Both the position numbers and the translations under genes were made by a program. A DNA stretch of 64,000 bases, taken from the NCBI RefSeq assembly GCF_014164785.1, contig NZ_JACJFN010000004.1, forward strand, positions 62,001 to 126,000. Reading direction: 5' to 3'. Below the pieces are notes generated by a model. It ran no database searches and was not told where the DNA came from. It saw nothing but the letters and a program-made list of their open reading frames with translations. This stretch comes from Aquipseudomonas guryensis. Its GTDB lineage: Bacteria; Pseudomonadota; Gammaproteobacteria; Pseudomonadales; Pseudomonadaceae. Positions 1 through 8,676 of this stretch are shown here, piece by piece; position 1 is the stretch's first letter; every line of letters begins with the position of its first letter.

Positions 1-951
1 CGCCTGCGCTGGCTGGATGCGCAGGGACGGCTGTCGACGCCGCTGGCGGGGGTGCCGCCGGTCTTCGCCGTTGGTCAGGGTGGCTTGCTGGATGTCGTGT
101 TGTCGCCAGACTTTGCCCGTGATCGGCTGGTCTATCTCAGCTATGCCGAGGCCGCTGCCAGTGGCGACTTGGCCGGCACGGCGGTGGGGCGCGCGCGCCT
201 GGCGGACGATGGGCGCAGCCTGGAGCAGTTCCAGGTGATTTTTCGCCAGGAGCCCAAACTGTCCAGTGGCATTCACTTTGGCTCGCGCCTGGTGTTCGAT
301 CGCCAGGGGCTGCTGTTCATCACTCTGGGCGAGAACAATCAGCGCGCCACCGCCCAGGATCTCGACAAGTTGCAGGGCAAGCTGGTGCGCATCCAGGCGG
401 ATGGCCGGGTGCCGGCCGACAACCCCTTTGCCGAGCGGGCCGGGGCGCGGGCGGAAATCTGGTCCTACGGCCACCGCAACCCTCAAGGTGCTGCGCTCAA
501 TCCCTGGACGGGCCAGCTCTGGCTGCATGAGCACGGCCCACGCGGCGGTGACGAGATCAATATTCCCCAGGCCGGCAAGAACTACGGCTGGCCGTTGGCG
601 ACCCACGGCATCAACTACAGCTTCCTGCCGATCCCGGAAGCCGAAGGCGAGCGGGTGGCCGGCACCGAAGAGCCCCATCATGTCTGGGAGAAGTCGCCAG
701 CACTGAGCGGTATGGCGTTCTACTCGGCGGAGCGTTATCCGGCCTGGCAGCACAACCTGTTCATTGGCGCGTTGGCCGGGCAGGCGCTGATCCGCCTGCA
801 GCTTGAGGGCGACAAGGTCGTGCATGAGGAGCGCTTGCTGACGGAGCGCGGCTGGCGCATCCGCGACGTGCGCCAGGGGCCGGACGGCTATCTCTATGTG
901 CTGACCGATGAGGCAGACGGCAAGCTGCTACGCCTTGGGTTGCAGCCCTAG
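1..951 (+). CDS. PQQ-dependent aldose sugar dehydrogenase (YliI/Asd-like), 5'-truncated
   Basis: The reading frame is open from base 1 and ends in TAG at 951, so only the C-terminal ~316 residues are present; the true start and any signal peptide lie left of the window. Motifs of the glucose/sorbosone dehydrogenase family are visible: YGHRNPQG, then HGPRGGDEIN followed by NYGWPLATHG, which form PQQ/Ca-binding loops of the six-bladed beta-propeller. Family members are periplasmic and oxidise aldose sugars with PQQ as cofactor. The ATG/GTG codons inside the fragment are not real starts because the coding frame continues upstream of them. The gene downstream converges on it. Confidence 0.88.
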   Translation, partial: RLRWLDAQGRLSTPLAGVPPVFAVGQGGLLDVVLSPDFARDRLVYLSYAEAAASGDLAGTAVGRARLADDGRSLEQFQVIFRQEPKLSSGIHFGSRLVFDRQGLLFITLGENNQRATAQDLDKLQGKLVRIQADGRVPADNPFAERAGARAEIWSYGHRNPQGAALNPWTGQLWLHEHGPRGGDEINIPQAGKNYGWPLATHGINYSFLPIPEAEGERVAGTEEPHHVWEKSPALSGMAFYSAERYPAWQHNLFIGALAGQALIRLQLEGDKVVHEERLLTERGWRIRDVRQGPDGYLYVLTDEADGKLLRLGLQP

Positions 952-1022
952 CGGATTTGAACTGAGCCAAGGCGAGCATTGCCCCTGCACTGTGCTCGCC
1001 TGGCTTGAGATTTTGAGCTGTT

Positions 1023-1688
1023 CTAGCGGTTACGCGCGCCGCCGAACGAGCCGCAGCCGCGGTAGATCTGCCCGTCCAAACGCAGCTCGGCGCTCAGGTG
1101 CTGCACCGTACCGCTCATGCTGTCGGTGCAGCGTTGCGGGGCTACCCACAGGTCCAGGCGCTGGCCGTTGGCTTCGCTGCTCAGGCTGAAGCGACCGTCC
1201 GGCAGGGCTTCTTCCAGATAGGGCAGGGCGAGCGCCGGCTGGCCTGGGCGCAGCAGTGCCAGGCCCTTGCCAGTGACGTTGATGCTCCAGTCAGGCTCAT
1301 GGCCATTGGCACGCAGGAGCAGGCGCTGGAAGCCGGCTTCGTTGCAGGCCGGGCCTTCGCGCTGGATGCGATACACCTCGTTGAGCTGCAGCTGACCATC
1401 GGCACCCTCTACCGAACTGGCGCCGAGCTGGCCACTGACATCGGCGAACAGCGGGCCCGGGCCGTCGGCGAGCAGTTCTGCCGCTTCGCGCACGATATCG
1501 GTACTGCCGTCGTTGCTGATGCTGAACTGGCGTTGTTCGCCGCAGGGGCGGAACTGCAGGCCACTGCTGCCGGCGCTCAGCTCGCCCTGCAGGCGCTGCA
1601 TGGGCAGCGGTGGCTCAGGCTGCTGGAATACCTGGCAACCGGCGAACAGCGGCACGAGGACGAACAACAGGGAACGGGCAGGGGACAT
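1023..1688 (-). CDS. Putative outer-membrane lipoprotein, COG3650-like
   Basis: This 221-residue protein starts with a short basic and hydrophobic signal ending in a lipobox (LFAGC, Cys at about residue 18), so it should be lipidated and sent to the outer membrane or periplasm. I chose the ATG at 1688 because GGAGAG lies six bases upstream and it puts the lipobox at the normal distance; a longer in-frame start at 1706 adds six residues and weakens the signal. The mature part has paired cysteines (FRPCGEQ, GPACNEAG, PQRCTDS, YRGCGSF) and resembles the uncharacterised COG3650 family of proteobacterial lipoproteins. No enzymatic motif is seen. It is transcribed divergently from the diguanylate cyclase. 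Confidence 0.72.
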   Translation of the reverse strand: MSPARSLLFVLVPLFAGCQVFQQPEPPLPMQRLQGELSAGSSGLQFRPCGEQRQFSISNDGSTDIVREAAELLADGPGPLFADVSGQLGASSVEGADGQLQLNEVYRIQREGPACNEAGFQRLLLRANGHEPDWSINVTGKGLALLRPGQPALALPYLEEALPDGRFSLSSEANGQRLDLWVAPQRCTDSMSGTVQHLSAELRLDGQIYRGCGSFGGARNR

Positions 1689-1823
1689 GACAGGCTCTCC
1701 GGGCAAAGTGCGGCCACGTTACCCAGAGCCTGCTCCGATCTCAAGGGCGGCCTGTGGTTGTATATTCGCCGCCGGCGAACCATCCTCAATGTGCTCCTTT
1801 CTTACCTGCTGTTGAGTGTGATC

Positions 1824-2894
1824 ATGGATAGAAACACCGGCTCGGGCCTGTCGTTCGCCAAACGCCTCTATCTACCGCGCTGTATCGGCCTGGGCATCGG
1901 CTTCTTCTGCGTGGCCGCCGCGCTGTGGGAGATGCAGCTGGCGCCCGGGGTCTGGGCACTGCTGCTGTTCAATGGCTACCTCTGGCCACACCTGGCCTAC
2001 CAGTGGGCACGCCTGTCCGCGCAGCCCTACCGCACCGAGCGGCGCAACCTGCTGATCGATTCGCTGTTCGGTGGCTTCTGGGCCGGTGTCATGCAGTTCA
2101 GCGCGCTGCCGACGGTGACCATCCTGGCGATGATGGCGATGAACAACATTGCTGCCGGCGGTGGGCGGCTGTTTCTCCTCGGCAGCCTGGCGCAAGTGGG
2201 CGGCGCGCTGCTGGCCATGCTGCTGTTCGGCGCGGTATTCGACCCGCACACCAGCATGCGCGAGCTGTATGCCTGCCTGCCGATGCTGGTGCTCTATCCG
2301 CTGGCGCTGGGCATGGTCTGCTACCAACTGACCATCCGCCTGGCCGAACACAAGCAGGCCTTGCGCGCCGTCAGTCGCACCGACAGCCTGACCAGTCTGT
2401 TCAACCACGGGCACTGGAAAGACCTGCTGCAGATCGAGTTCGACAAGTGCCGCCATGGCCAGCAGCGAGCCACCCTGGCGCTGATCGATATCGATCACTT
2501 CAAGACGATCAATGACAACCATGGCCACCTGGTGGGCGACAGCGTGTTGCGCCAGCTCAGTGAAACGCTGGTCGCAAGCCTGCGCAACGAGGACCTGGCC
2601 GGGCGCTATGGTGGCGATGAGTTCTGCGTGATTCTGCCGAACACCCCGCCGGTCATGGCCAGCGAGGTGATGGAGCGCCTGCGGCGCAGTTTTGCTGAAG
2701 TGCGCAGCCAGCTGGCGCCGGGGCTGCATGTGAGTTTGAGCATTGGCCTGGCCGGTTATAGCCCGTTTCAGGGCAATGCCAGCGACTGGCTGGAGGATGC
2801 CGATCGGGCGCTGTACCAGGCGAAAAGTGAGGGACGCAACCGTACGGTGATAGCCACCGATGGCCCCAGGGATGCACTGCCCGCTAGCGAGTAA
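1824..2894 (+). CDS. MASE2-domain diguanylate cyclase (AdrA/DgcC-like)
   Basis: The 356-residue protein begins with a MASE2 membrane sensor (about residues 8-170; the opening FAKRLYLPR is typical) with several hydrophobic helices, followed by a GGDEF domain. The active-site GGDEF is at residues 263-267 and an RxxD product-inhibition site (R254-D257) lies exactly five residues before it, so the enzyme should make cyclic-di-GMP from GTP and be feedback-inhibited. The open frame extends upstream to 1098, but that stretch is antisense to the lipoprotein gene and lacks family similarity; ATG 1824 gives the usual MASE2 N-terminus. In other bacteria this architecture controls cellulose or biofilm output; the target here is unknown. 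Confidence 0.92.
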   Translation: MDRNTGSGLSFAKRLYLPRCIGLGIGFFCVAAALWEMQLAPGVWALLLFNGYLWPHLAYQWARLSAQPYRTERRNLLIDSLFGGFWAGVMQFSALPTVTILAMMAMNNIAAGGGRLFLLGSLAQVGGALLAMLLFGAVFDPHTSMRELYACLPMLVLYPLALGMVCYQLTIRLAEHKQALRAVSRTDSLTSLFNHGHWKDLLQIEFDKCRHGQQRATLALIDIDHFKTINDNHGHLVGDSVLRQLSETLVASLRNEDLAGRYGGDEFCVILPNTPPVMASEVMERLRRSFAEVRSQLAPGLHVSLSIGLAGYSPFQGNASDWLEDADRALYQAKSEGRNRTVIATDGPRDALPASE

Positions 2895-2960
2895 GCCAAG
2901 ATTCCCAGCTGGCCGCGCACGTGTCAGGCTAGCGACCTTTGTCACAGCACGGATACCCGC

Positions 2961-3611
2961 ATGTCCAGCGAAGCCGATACCACCCCGGGCATTGACCCGC
3001 TCAGCGCCATCGAAGCGCGCATCCTCGGTTGCCTGATCGAGAAGCAGGCAACCACGCCGGAAACCTACCCGCTTACCGTGAATGCCGTGGTTCTGGCCTG
3101 CAACCAGAAGACCAGCCGCGAACCGTTGATGAGTCTCACCGAAGGCCAGGTCGGCCAGGGCCTGCGCAGCCTCGAAGGGCGAGGTCTGACTCGCTTGGTG
3201 ATGGGCGGCCGTGCCGACCGCTGGGAACAGCGGGCAGACAAGACCCTGGAACTGGTCAAGCCGCAAGTGGCGCTGATCGGCCTGCTGCTGTTGCGCGGCC
3301 CGCAGACCCTCAACGAACTGCTTACGCGCAGCAACCGCCTGTTCCAGTTCGATGATGTCGCCGAAGTGCAGCACCAGCTGGAACGCCTGGCTGGCCGTGG
3401 CCTGGCATTTCTGCTGCCGCGTCAGTCCGGCCAGCGCGAGGATCGTTACATGCACCTGCTTGGCGAACCGGCCGATCTGGAAGCCCTGCTGGCCGCCCGT
3501 AGCCAGGCCGACAGCGCGCCGCGCAGCAGTGGCGCGGACGACAGCCGCATCGCAGAACTGGAAGCCCGGGTGGCGGCGCTGGAAGAGCGTCTGACGCGTC
3601 TGGAAGGCTGA
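2961..3611 (+). CDS. yceH: YceH family protein (DUF480)
   Basis: A 216-residue cytoplasmic protein whose first ~180 residues match the YceH/DUF480 family: it opens with [16 protein letters not shown] and continues with [12 protein letters not shown] and a CNQKTSR segment, marks of paired winged-helix domains. The C-terminal 35 residues form a heptad-rich coiled coil ([15 protein letters not shown]). The biochemical role of the family is not settled; the fold suggests nucleic-acid or protein binding. It stands alone, 66 bases after the diguanylate cyclase, and is followed by a strong inverted repeat. Confidence 0.9.
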   Translation: MSSEADTTPGIDPLSAIEARILGCLIEKQATTPETYPLTVNAVVLACNQKTSREPLMSLTEGQVGQGLRSLEGRGLTRLVMGGRADRWEQRADKTLELVKPQVALIGLLLLRGPQTLNELLTRSNRLFQFDDVAEVQHQLERLAGRGLAFLLPRQSGQREDRYMHLLGEPADLEALLAARSQADSAPRSSGADDSRIAELEARVAALEERLTRLEG

Positions 3612-3619
3612 ACCAGGTT

Positions 3620-3644
3620 CCAGGGTGCGCTTTGCGCACCCTGG
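3620..3644 (+). terminator. Inverted repeat after yceH, possible terminator
   Basis: A perfect 11-bp GC-rich stem (3620-3630 with 3634-3644) with a three-base loop lies nine bases after the yceH stop. It has no following T-run, so it may stabilise the mRNA end or act only weakly in termination. Confidence 0.45.
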
Positions 3645-3762
3645 ATGAAGCTACCGGCTGAGCGGCCTGGAAAGATCGCCAAGCGCTTCTCGCTAGCTTC
3701 AGGATTCATTAAGACTCGCTGCAGATACTCACCTCCACGAACTGTCCCGTGGAGGGAGCCCG

Positions 3763-4437
3763 ATGCATCATCCCGAGTGGAATACTGTCTTCCCGCTGCA
3801 CTTCGGTGCCGATCCGCAGAGCCAATCCAGCCTTTGCCTGGTGGGTGAGCAGGATCAGCAGCGTGCGGCTTACCAGCACTTCATTCACCAGCGTTTCAAC
3901 GAAGCCCATGGCGCCCGGGTCAGCCACTTCATGCCCGAACTGCTCGGCTTGCGCACGCCCCAGGCAGAGCTGACCGCCGTCTGTGGGGCGCGCCTGGCGC
4001 GCAGTGAAGAGCTGTTTCTCGAGCAGTACCTGCAGGCGCCGGTGGAGAGCGTGATTGCCCGTCTGGCCGAACGCCCGGTCAGTCGCAGTGAGATCGTCGA
4101 AGTCGGCAACCTGGCCGCGATCAGTCCCGGCAATGCACGCTTGATCATCATCGCCATGACCTGCCTGCTGGCCCGCCGCGGCCTGCAATGGGTGGTGTTC
4201 ACCGGTGCCGCGACCCTGATCAACAGCTTCCGTCGCCTGGGCCTGGAGCCCCTGCGCCTGTGCGAGGCCGACCCGCAGCGCCTCGGCGAACAGCAGCATG
4301 ACTGGGGCCAGTACTACGCGCAGCGGCCCCAGGTGTTCGCCGGCAATATCCAGCTTGGCTATCGACAGCTGTGCGAGCAGGGCGTGCTGCAGCGCCTGGG
4401 TTTTTTCCTCTGTGAGGATGCCTCCCATGCAGCCTGA
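3763..4437 (+). CDS. Thermostable-hemolysin family protein (GNAT/LuxI-like fold)
   Basis: This 224-residue protein belongs to the family named after Vibrio delta-thermostable hemolysin. Conserved blocks seen are EVGNLA (residues 113-118), WVVFTGAATL (143-152) and FRRLGL (156-161), a pattern resembling the C-terminal half of GNAT acyltransferases and acyl-homoserine-lactone synthases. There is no signal peptide or membrane helix, so a cytoplasmic enzyme is more likely than a secreted toxin; that is inference. It is the first gene of a seven-gene operon and its last codons overlap the AMP-binding gene by 11 bases, which points to translational coupling. An acyl or aminoacyl transfer step fits the neighbours. 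Confidence 0.85.
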   Translation: MHHPEWNTVFPLHFGADPQSQSSLCLVGEQDQQRAAYQHFIHQRFNEAHGARVSHFMPELLGLRTPQAELTAVCGARLARSEELFLEQYLQAPVESVIARLAERPVSRSEIVEVGNLAAISPGNARLIIIAMTCLLARRGLQWVVFTGAATLINSFRRLGLEPLRLCEADPQRLGEQQHDWGQYYAQRPQVFAGNIQLGYRQLCEQGVLQRLGFFLCEDASHAA

Positions 4438-5896
4438 ATTGCAGTCCTTGCGCAACGCTCTGCAGCGCCATGCTGAGACACAACCCCAGCGCCTGGCCTT
4501 GTGGGGCGACAGTGTGCGCGTGGATTACCAGAGCCTGCTGCAGGAAGTGCAGCGCCGTGAAGCCTTGCTGCGCATGCAGGGCGCCAAGGTGTTCGCCCTG
4601 GCCCTGGAAAACGGCACCGAGGCCGTGCTCTGGGACCTGGCCGGATTGTTTGCCGGCATTGCCTGCGTGATCCTGCCGCCGTTCTTCAGCCCGGCCCAGC
4701 GCGCCCACTGCCTGCAGCAGAGTCGGGCGACTCTGGTGATTGCCGAAGACAGCATGGCCGAGGAGTTGCAGAACTGCGGTTATCAGCACGATGACTTGTT
4801 CTGGCGCCTGTCGGCAGACGCAGACAGCAGCCATCTGCCCGCCGGTACGGCCAAGATCACCTATACCTCCGGCACCACCGGCACGCCCAAGGGCGTGTGC
4901 CTGAGTGCCGAGGCCATGCTGCGCGTGGCCCGCGAGCTGGAGGATGTCAGTCGCAGCAGTGCACCGCAGCATTACCTGGCGGTGCTGCCCCTGGCCGTGT
5001 TGCTGGAAAACCTCGGCCTCTACGCCGCCTTGCTGGCCGGTGCCACCCTCAGCGTGCCGTCGCAGCGCCAGCTGGGCATTCAGGGCGCCAGCGGCGTCGA
5101 CTGGTCGCGCCTGCTCGGCCTGTTGATGGTGCGGGGCGCGCAAAGCCTGATCCTGGTGCCGCAACTGCTGCTCGGCCTGGTTACCGCCATCGAGCGCGGC
5201 GCGGTGCCGGCCAGTGGTTTCCGTTTTATTGCGGTGGGCGGCGCCAAGGTCTCGCCGGACCTGCTGCAGCGCGCTGCCCGCGTCGGTCTGCCGGTGTATG
5301 AAGGCTACGGCCTGTCCGAGTGCGCCTCGGTGGTCTGCCTCAATCGCCCCGAGGCCAATCGACCCGGCAGCGTCGGCAAGCCGCTTAGCCATGTGCAGGT
5401 ACGCCTGGCCGAAGATGGCGAAGTGCTGGTCAGTGGCTCGACCCTGCTCGGTTACCTCGGTGAGCAGGCCTTCAGCGGCGAGTGGTGGCCCACCGGCGAT
5501 ATTGGCGAATTCGATGCCGATGGCTACCTCTACCTGCGCGGGCGCAAGAAGCACCAGTTCACCACCAGCTTCGGCCGCAACGTCAACCCGGAGTGGGTGG
5601 AAGCCGAGCTGACCCAGCGTGGCGTCATCGCCCAGGCCTTCGTGCATGGCGAGAGCCTGCCGCGCAATGTCGCGCTGCTCTGGCCCTTCGACCCGAGTTG
5701 CCCGGACAGCGTGCTGGAAACCGCCGTGCAGGCGGCCAATGCCGGCTTGCCGGACTACGCCCGGGTCGGCCACTGGCGGCGTCTGGAACAACCCTTTAGC
5801 CCCGCCAATGGCCTGCTCACGGCCAATGGCCGGCCCCGCCGCGACGCCATCCTGGCGCACTACGGCGAACTCTTTTCCGAATTCTTAACCGCATGA
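4427..5896 (+). CDS. AMP-binding (acyl-adenylate-forming) protein, atypical A10 motif
   Basis: A 489-residue member of the ANL superfamily. The phosphate-binding loop YTSGTTGTPKG (146-156), the A5 motif YGLSE (294-298) and the TGD motif of A7 (356-358) followed by GRKKHQF are intact, so ATP and carboxylate binding are plausible. At the usual position of the catalytic A10 lysine the sequence reads TANGRPRR, with Arg469 instead of Lys. I chose ATG 4427 because it has GAGG about ten bases upstream; ATG 4418 lies too close to that site. Together with its partners it would activate a carboxylic acid; the substrate is unknown. It is followed eight bases later by the heme-oxygenase-like gene. Confidence 0.88.
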   Translation: MQPELQSLRNALQRHAETQPQRLALWGDSVRVDYQSLLQEVQRREALLRMQGAKVFALALENGTEAVLWDLAGLFAGIACVILPPFFSPAQRAHCLQQSRATLVIAEDSMAEELQNCGYQHDDLFWRLSADADSSHLPAGTAKITYTSGTTGTPKGVCLSAEAMLRVARELEDVSRSSAPQHYLAVLPLAVLLENLGLYAALLAGATLSVPSQRQLGIQGASGVDWSRLLGLLMVRGAQSLILVPQLLLGLVTAIERGAVPASGFRFIAVGGAKVSPDLLQRAARVGLPVYEGYGLSECASVVCLNRPEANRPGSVGKPLSHVQVRLAEDGEVLVSGSTLLGYLGEQAFSGEWWPTGDIGEFDADGYLYLRGRKKHQFTTSFGRNVNPEWVEAELTQRGVIAQAFVHGESLPRNVALLWPFDPSCPDSVLETAVQAANAGLPDYARVGHWRRLEQPFSPANGLLTANGRPRRDAILAHYGELFSEFLTA

Positions 5897-5904
5897 GGTC
5901 AACC

Positions 5905-6579
5905 ATGAAATTCTTCGACGAACTGCAAGCCGCCACCGCCCAAGAGCGCCAGACCCTGTTCAGTCTGCCGGTGATCCAGGATGCCCTGGCCGGCCAGGTC
6001 AGCTTGGACAGCTATATCGCCTTCCTGACCCAGGCCTATTACCACGTGCGCCACACCGTGCCACTGATGATGGCCTGCGGCGCGCGTCTGCCGGCACGCC
6101 TGGAATGGCTGCGCCAGGCCGTGTGCGAATACATCGAGGAGGAGTACGGCCATGAGCAGTGGATCCTCAACGACATCGCCGCCTGCGGTGGCGACGCCGA
6201 AGCGGTGCGCAACGGCCAGCCGTCGGCAGCCATCGAGCTGATGGTCAGCTTCCTCTACGACACCATTGCTCGCGGCAACCCGGTCGCCTTGTTCGGCATG
6301 GTCAACGTGCTGGAGGGCACCAGCATCGCCCTGGCCAGCCAGGCCGCCGGCACCATCCAGAGCCGCCTCGGGTTGCCCAAGGAAGCCTTCAGCTACCTGT
6401 TCTCCCATGGCGCCCTGGACATCGGCCACATGGAAACCTATCGCGGCCTGATGGACCGGCTGGACTGTGCGGAAGATAAGGCCGCAGTGATCCACGCCAG
6501 CCAGATGGTCTATCGCCTGTATAGCGACATGTTCCGCGGTCTGCCGCGCAACACCGAGGTGCAGCATGCGGCTGCCTGA
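5905..6579 (+). CDS. TenA/UndA-like heme-oxygenase-fold (diiron) oxidase
   Basis: A 224-residue all-helical protein often auto-annotated as TenA or iron-containing redox enzyme. It carries a likely non-heme iron ligand set: E80-x2-H83 in YIEEEYGHE, E137 in NVLEGTS, and H168-x3-D172-x2-H175 in SHGALDIGH. The E-x2-H spacing resembles UndA, the pseudomonad fatty-acid decarboxylase that makes 1-alkenes, rather than TenA thiaminases. It lacks the Cys nucleophile pattern of TenA. Start 5905 is chosen because GAGG, formed by the previous stop region, lies just upstream; ATG 5893 lacks a site. It presumably oxidises a product of the adenylating enzyme, but the substrate cannot be read from sequence. 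Confidence 0.82.
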   Translation: MKFFDELQAATAQERQTLFSLPVIQDALAGQVSLDSYIAFLTQAYYHVRHTVPLMMACGARLPARLEWLRQAVCEYIEEEYGHEQWILNDIAACGGDAEAVRNGQPSAAIELMVSFLYDTIARGNPVALFGMVNVLEGTSIALASQAAGTIQSRLGLPKEAFSYLFSHGALDIGHMETYRGLMDRLDCAEDKAAVIHASQMVYRLYSDMFRGLPRNTEVQHAAA

Positions 6580-7363
6580 ATGTCGCGCGCTGCTTACCGG
6601 CGCCAGTGGCGGTATTGGCCTGGCGCTGGCCGAGCAGCTCTGCGCCGGCGGCGCCCAGGTGCTCGCCGTCTCCCGTCAGGGGCAGGCGCTGGATGCACTG
6701 GCGCAGCGCTACCCCAAGCAGCTGCGGCGGATCGAAGCCGACCTGACCAGCCTGACTGGGCGCCAGGCGGTGGTCGAGGCAGCGCGCTGCCTGGGCGGCC
6801 TCAACCTGGTGATCAATGCCGCCGGGGTCAATCGCTTCGCCATGCTCGAGCAGCTGGATGACCAGGAAATCGCCGAGATGCTCGGCCTCAACCTGGTCGC
6901 CACCGTGCAGCTGACCCGTGCCCTGTTGCCGCTACTGCGTCAGCAGCGCCAGGCCCTACTGGTCAACGTCGGTTCGATCTACGGCTCGATCGGCTATGCC
7001 GGCTATGCCACCTACTGCGCCAGCAAGTTCGCCCTGCGCGGCTTCTCCGAGGCGCTGCGCCGCGAAGTGGCGGACACCGGCGTGGGCGTGCTTTACGTCG
7101 CCCCGCGTGCCACCCGCACCAGCATGAACAGCGCCGCCGCGGTGGCGCTCAACTCGGCGCTCAAGGTGAGCATGGATGCACCGGAGCAGGTCGCTGCCGA
7201 AGTGTTGAAAGCCATAGTCGCCGACCGCAGCGAGCTGTATCTCGGCTGGCCGGAAAAGTTCTTCGTGCGCCTCAACGGCCTATGGCCCGGTGTGGTCGAC
7301 AAGGCCCTGCGCAAGCAGCTGCCGCTGATTCGTCAATTCAGTCACAAGGAGTCCCCGCGATGA
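6566..7363 (+). CDS. SDR family oxidoreductase
   Basis: A 265-residue classical short-chain dehydrogenase/reductase. The Rossmann motif TGASGGIG is at residues 11-18, NAAG at 84-87, and the catalytic Ser137, Tyr150 and Lys154 (YCASK) are all present, so it should be an active NAD(P)-dependent alcohol/ketone enzyme. The serine after the glycine-rich start and the basic residues that follow favour NADP(H), which is inference. It overlaps the upstream oxidase gene by 14 bases and the downstream gene by four (ATGA), so it is translated as part of the same operon. Confidence 0.9.
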   Translation: MRLPECRALLTGASGGIGLALAEQLCAGGAQVLAVSRQGQALDALAQRYPKQLRRIEADLTSLTGRQAVVEAARCLGGLNLVINAAGVNRFAMLEQLDDQEIAEMLGLNLVATVQLTRALLPLLRQQRQALLVNVGSIYGSIGYAGYATYCASKFALRGFSEALRREVADTGVGVLYVAPRATRTSMNSAAAVALNSALKVSMDAPEQVAAEVLKAIVADRSELYLGWPEKFFVRLNGLWPGVVDKALRKQLPLIRQFSHKESPR

Positions 7364-8004
7364 GTAAGTTTATTTCCCTGCTGCTGGCCCTGAGCCTCAG
7401 CCTGCCCGCCTGGGCCCTGGACGAAGCCGGCACGCAACGCCTCAAGCAGGTGCAGACGCGCTGGGCGCAGATTCAGTACCAGACCGACGCGGCGCAGAAG
7501 GAAAAAGCCTTCGAGCAACTGGCTGCCGACAGCGCTGCGTTTACCCGCGAGCAGCCGCAAGCGGCCGAGGCCTGGATCTGGCACGGTATCGTCACCAGCA
7601 GCTGGGCCGGCGCCCAGGGCGGCCTCGGGGCATTGAGCAAGGCCAAAAGCGCGCGCGACTCGCTGGAAAAATCCATCCAGCTCGATCCGGCTGCGCTGCA
7701 AGGCTCGGCCTATACCAGCCTGGGCACCCTGTATGCGCAGGTGCCGGGCTGGCCGGTCGGCTTCGGCGACGAGGAAAAAGCTGAGCAACTGCTGCAGCAG
7801 GCGCTAAAGCTCAACCCCACGGGCATCGACAGTCTGTATTTCTGGGGCGACTACCTTTACCGCCAGGACAAATTCGCCGAAGCTCGGGAGGCCTTGCTCA
7901 AGGCCAAGCAGGCGCCGGCACGACCGGGTCGCGAGTTGGCCGATCAGGGCCGGCAAGGCGAGATCGACCGCCTGCTCAAGGCTGTGGAAGAAGAACTGAA
8001 ATAA
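7360..8004 (+). CDS. Secreted TPR-repeat protein
   Basis: A 214-residue protein with a clear Sec signal peptide (residues 1-19, cleavage after AWA). The mature part contains tetratricopeptide-like helices; ALQGSAYTSLGTLYAQVPG and TGIDSLYFWGDYLYRQDKF are the clearest repeats. It should sit in the periplasm, where TPR proteins scaffold other proteins or bind peptides. ATG 7360 overlaps the SDR stop and has AAGGAG eleven bases upstream. Located between enzymes and a membrane kinase, it could be an accessory ligand-handling protein of the sensor, which is inference. Confidence 0.8.
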   Translation: MSKFISLLLALSLSLPAWALDEAGTQRLKQVQTRWAQIQYQTDAAQKEKAFEQLAADSAAFTREQPQAAEAWIWHGIVTSSWAGAQGGLGALSKAKSARDSLEKSIQLDPAALQGSAYTSLGTLYAQVPGWPVGFGDEEKAEQLLQQALKLNPTGIDSLYFWGDYLYRQDKFAEAREALLKAKQAPARPGRELADQGRQGEIDRLLKAVEEELK

Positions 8005-8013
8005 GGGCACAGC

Positions 8014-8676
8014 ATGCGTTTACTGTTGGTCGAGGATGACAAGGCGCTGGGCGAAGGCCTACGTCTGGGTTTGCGCCAGGAAGGCTACACGGTGGATTGG
8101 CTGCAGGACGGCGCCAGTGCGTTGCATGCCCTGCTCAGCGAAACCTTCGACCTTGTGGTGCTTGACCTCGGCCTGCCGCGCCTGAGTGGTATCCAGGTGC
8201 TGCAGCAGCTGCGCAAGAGCGGCTCGGCGCTGCCGGTGCTGATCCTCACGGCGCGTGACGCCACCGAAGACCGTATCGCCGGACTGGATGCCGGTGCCGA
8301 CGACTACCTGATCAAACCTTTCGATCTCGATGAGCTCAAGGCCCGCCTGCGCGCCTTGCTGCGCCGCAGTGCCGGGCGCGCCGAGGTGCGGATCGAGCAT
8401 GCCGGGGTCAGCCTCGATCCGTCTTCGCAGCAGGTCACCTACCTGGGCAAGGCCGTGCCGATGACGCCCAAGGAATACCTGCTGCTGCACGAGCTGCTGT
8501 CGCAGCCGGGCAAGGTGCTGACCCGCGAGCGCCTGGCCCAGTCACTCTACGGCTGGGACGAGGAAGCCGAGAGCAACACCCTGGAAGTGCACATCCATCA
8601 CCTGCGCAAGAAGCTGTTCAATAACCTGATCCGCACCGTGCGTGGGGTCGGCTACCTGGTGGAAGAGCAGCCATGA
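8014..8676 (+). CDS. OmpR-family response regulator
   Basis: A 220-residue regulator: receiver domain (residues 1-115) with the acidic pocket EDD at 7-9, phospho-acceptor Asp51 in VVLDLGLP and Lys101, followed by a winged-helix DNA-binding domain ending in the recognition-helix segment EVHIHHLRKKL. It resembles QseB/PmrA regulators. It begins nine bases after the TPR gene and its stop overlaps the kinase start by four bases, so it forms a cognate pair with that kinase. An obvious target is its own operon. Confidence 0.94.
   Translation: MRLLLVEDDKALGEGLRLGLRQEGYTVDWLQDGASALHALLSETFDLVVLDLGLPRLSGIQVLQQLRKSGSALPVLILTARDATEDRIAGLDAGADDYLIKPFDLDELKARLRALLRRSAGRAEVRIEHAGVSLDPSSQQVTYLGKAVPMTPKEYLLLHELLSQPGKVLTRERLAQSLYGWDEEAESNTLEVHIHHLRKKLFNNLIRTVRGVGYLVEEQP

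Noticed and set aside
1098..1823. N-terminal extension of the diguanylate cyclase frame
   Set aside because: The first 242 codons are antisense to the lipoprotein gene. The MASE2 domain begins normally at 1824.
3763..4437. Secreted hemolysin toxin
   Set aside because: The family name suggests a toxin, but there is no signal peptide and the blocks resemble a GNAT-type acyltransferase. The operon context is metabolic.
4220..5860. 546-codon minus-strand frame opposite the AMP-binding gene
   Set aside because: The AMP-binding motifs on the plus strand leave no doubt; this frame has no domains.
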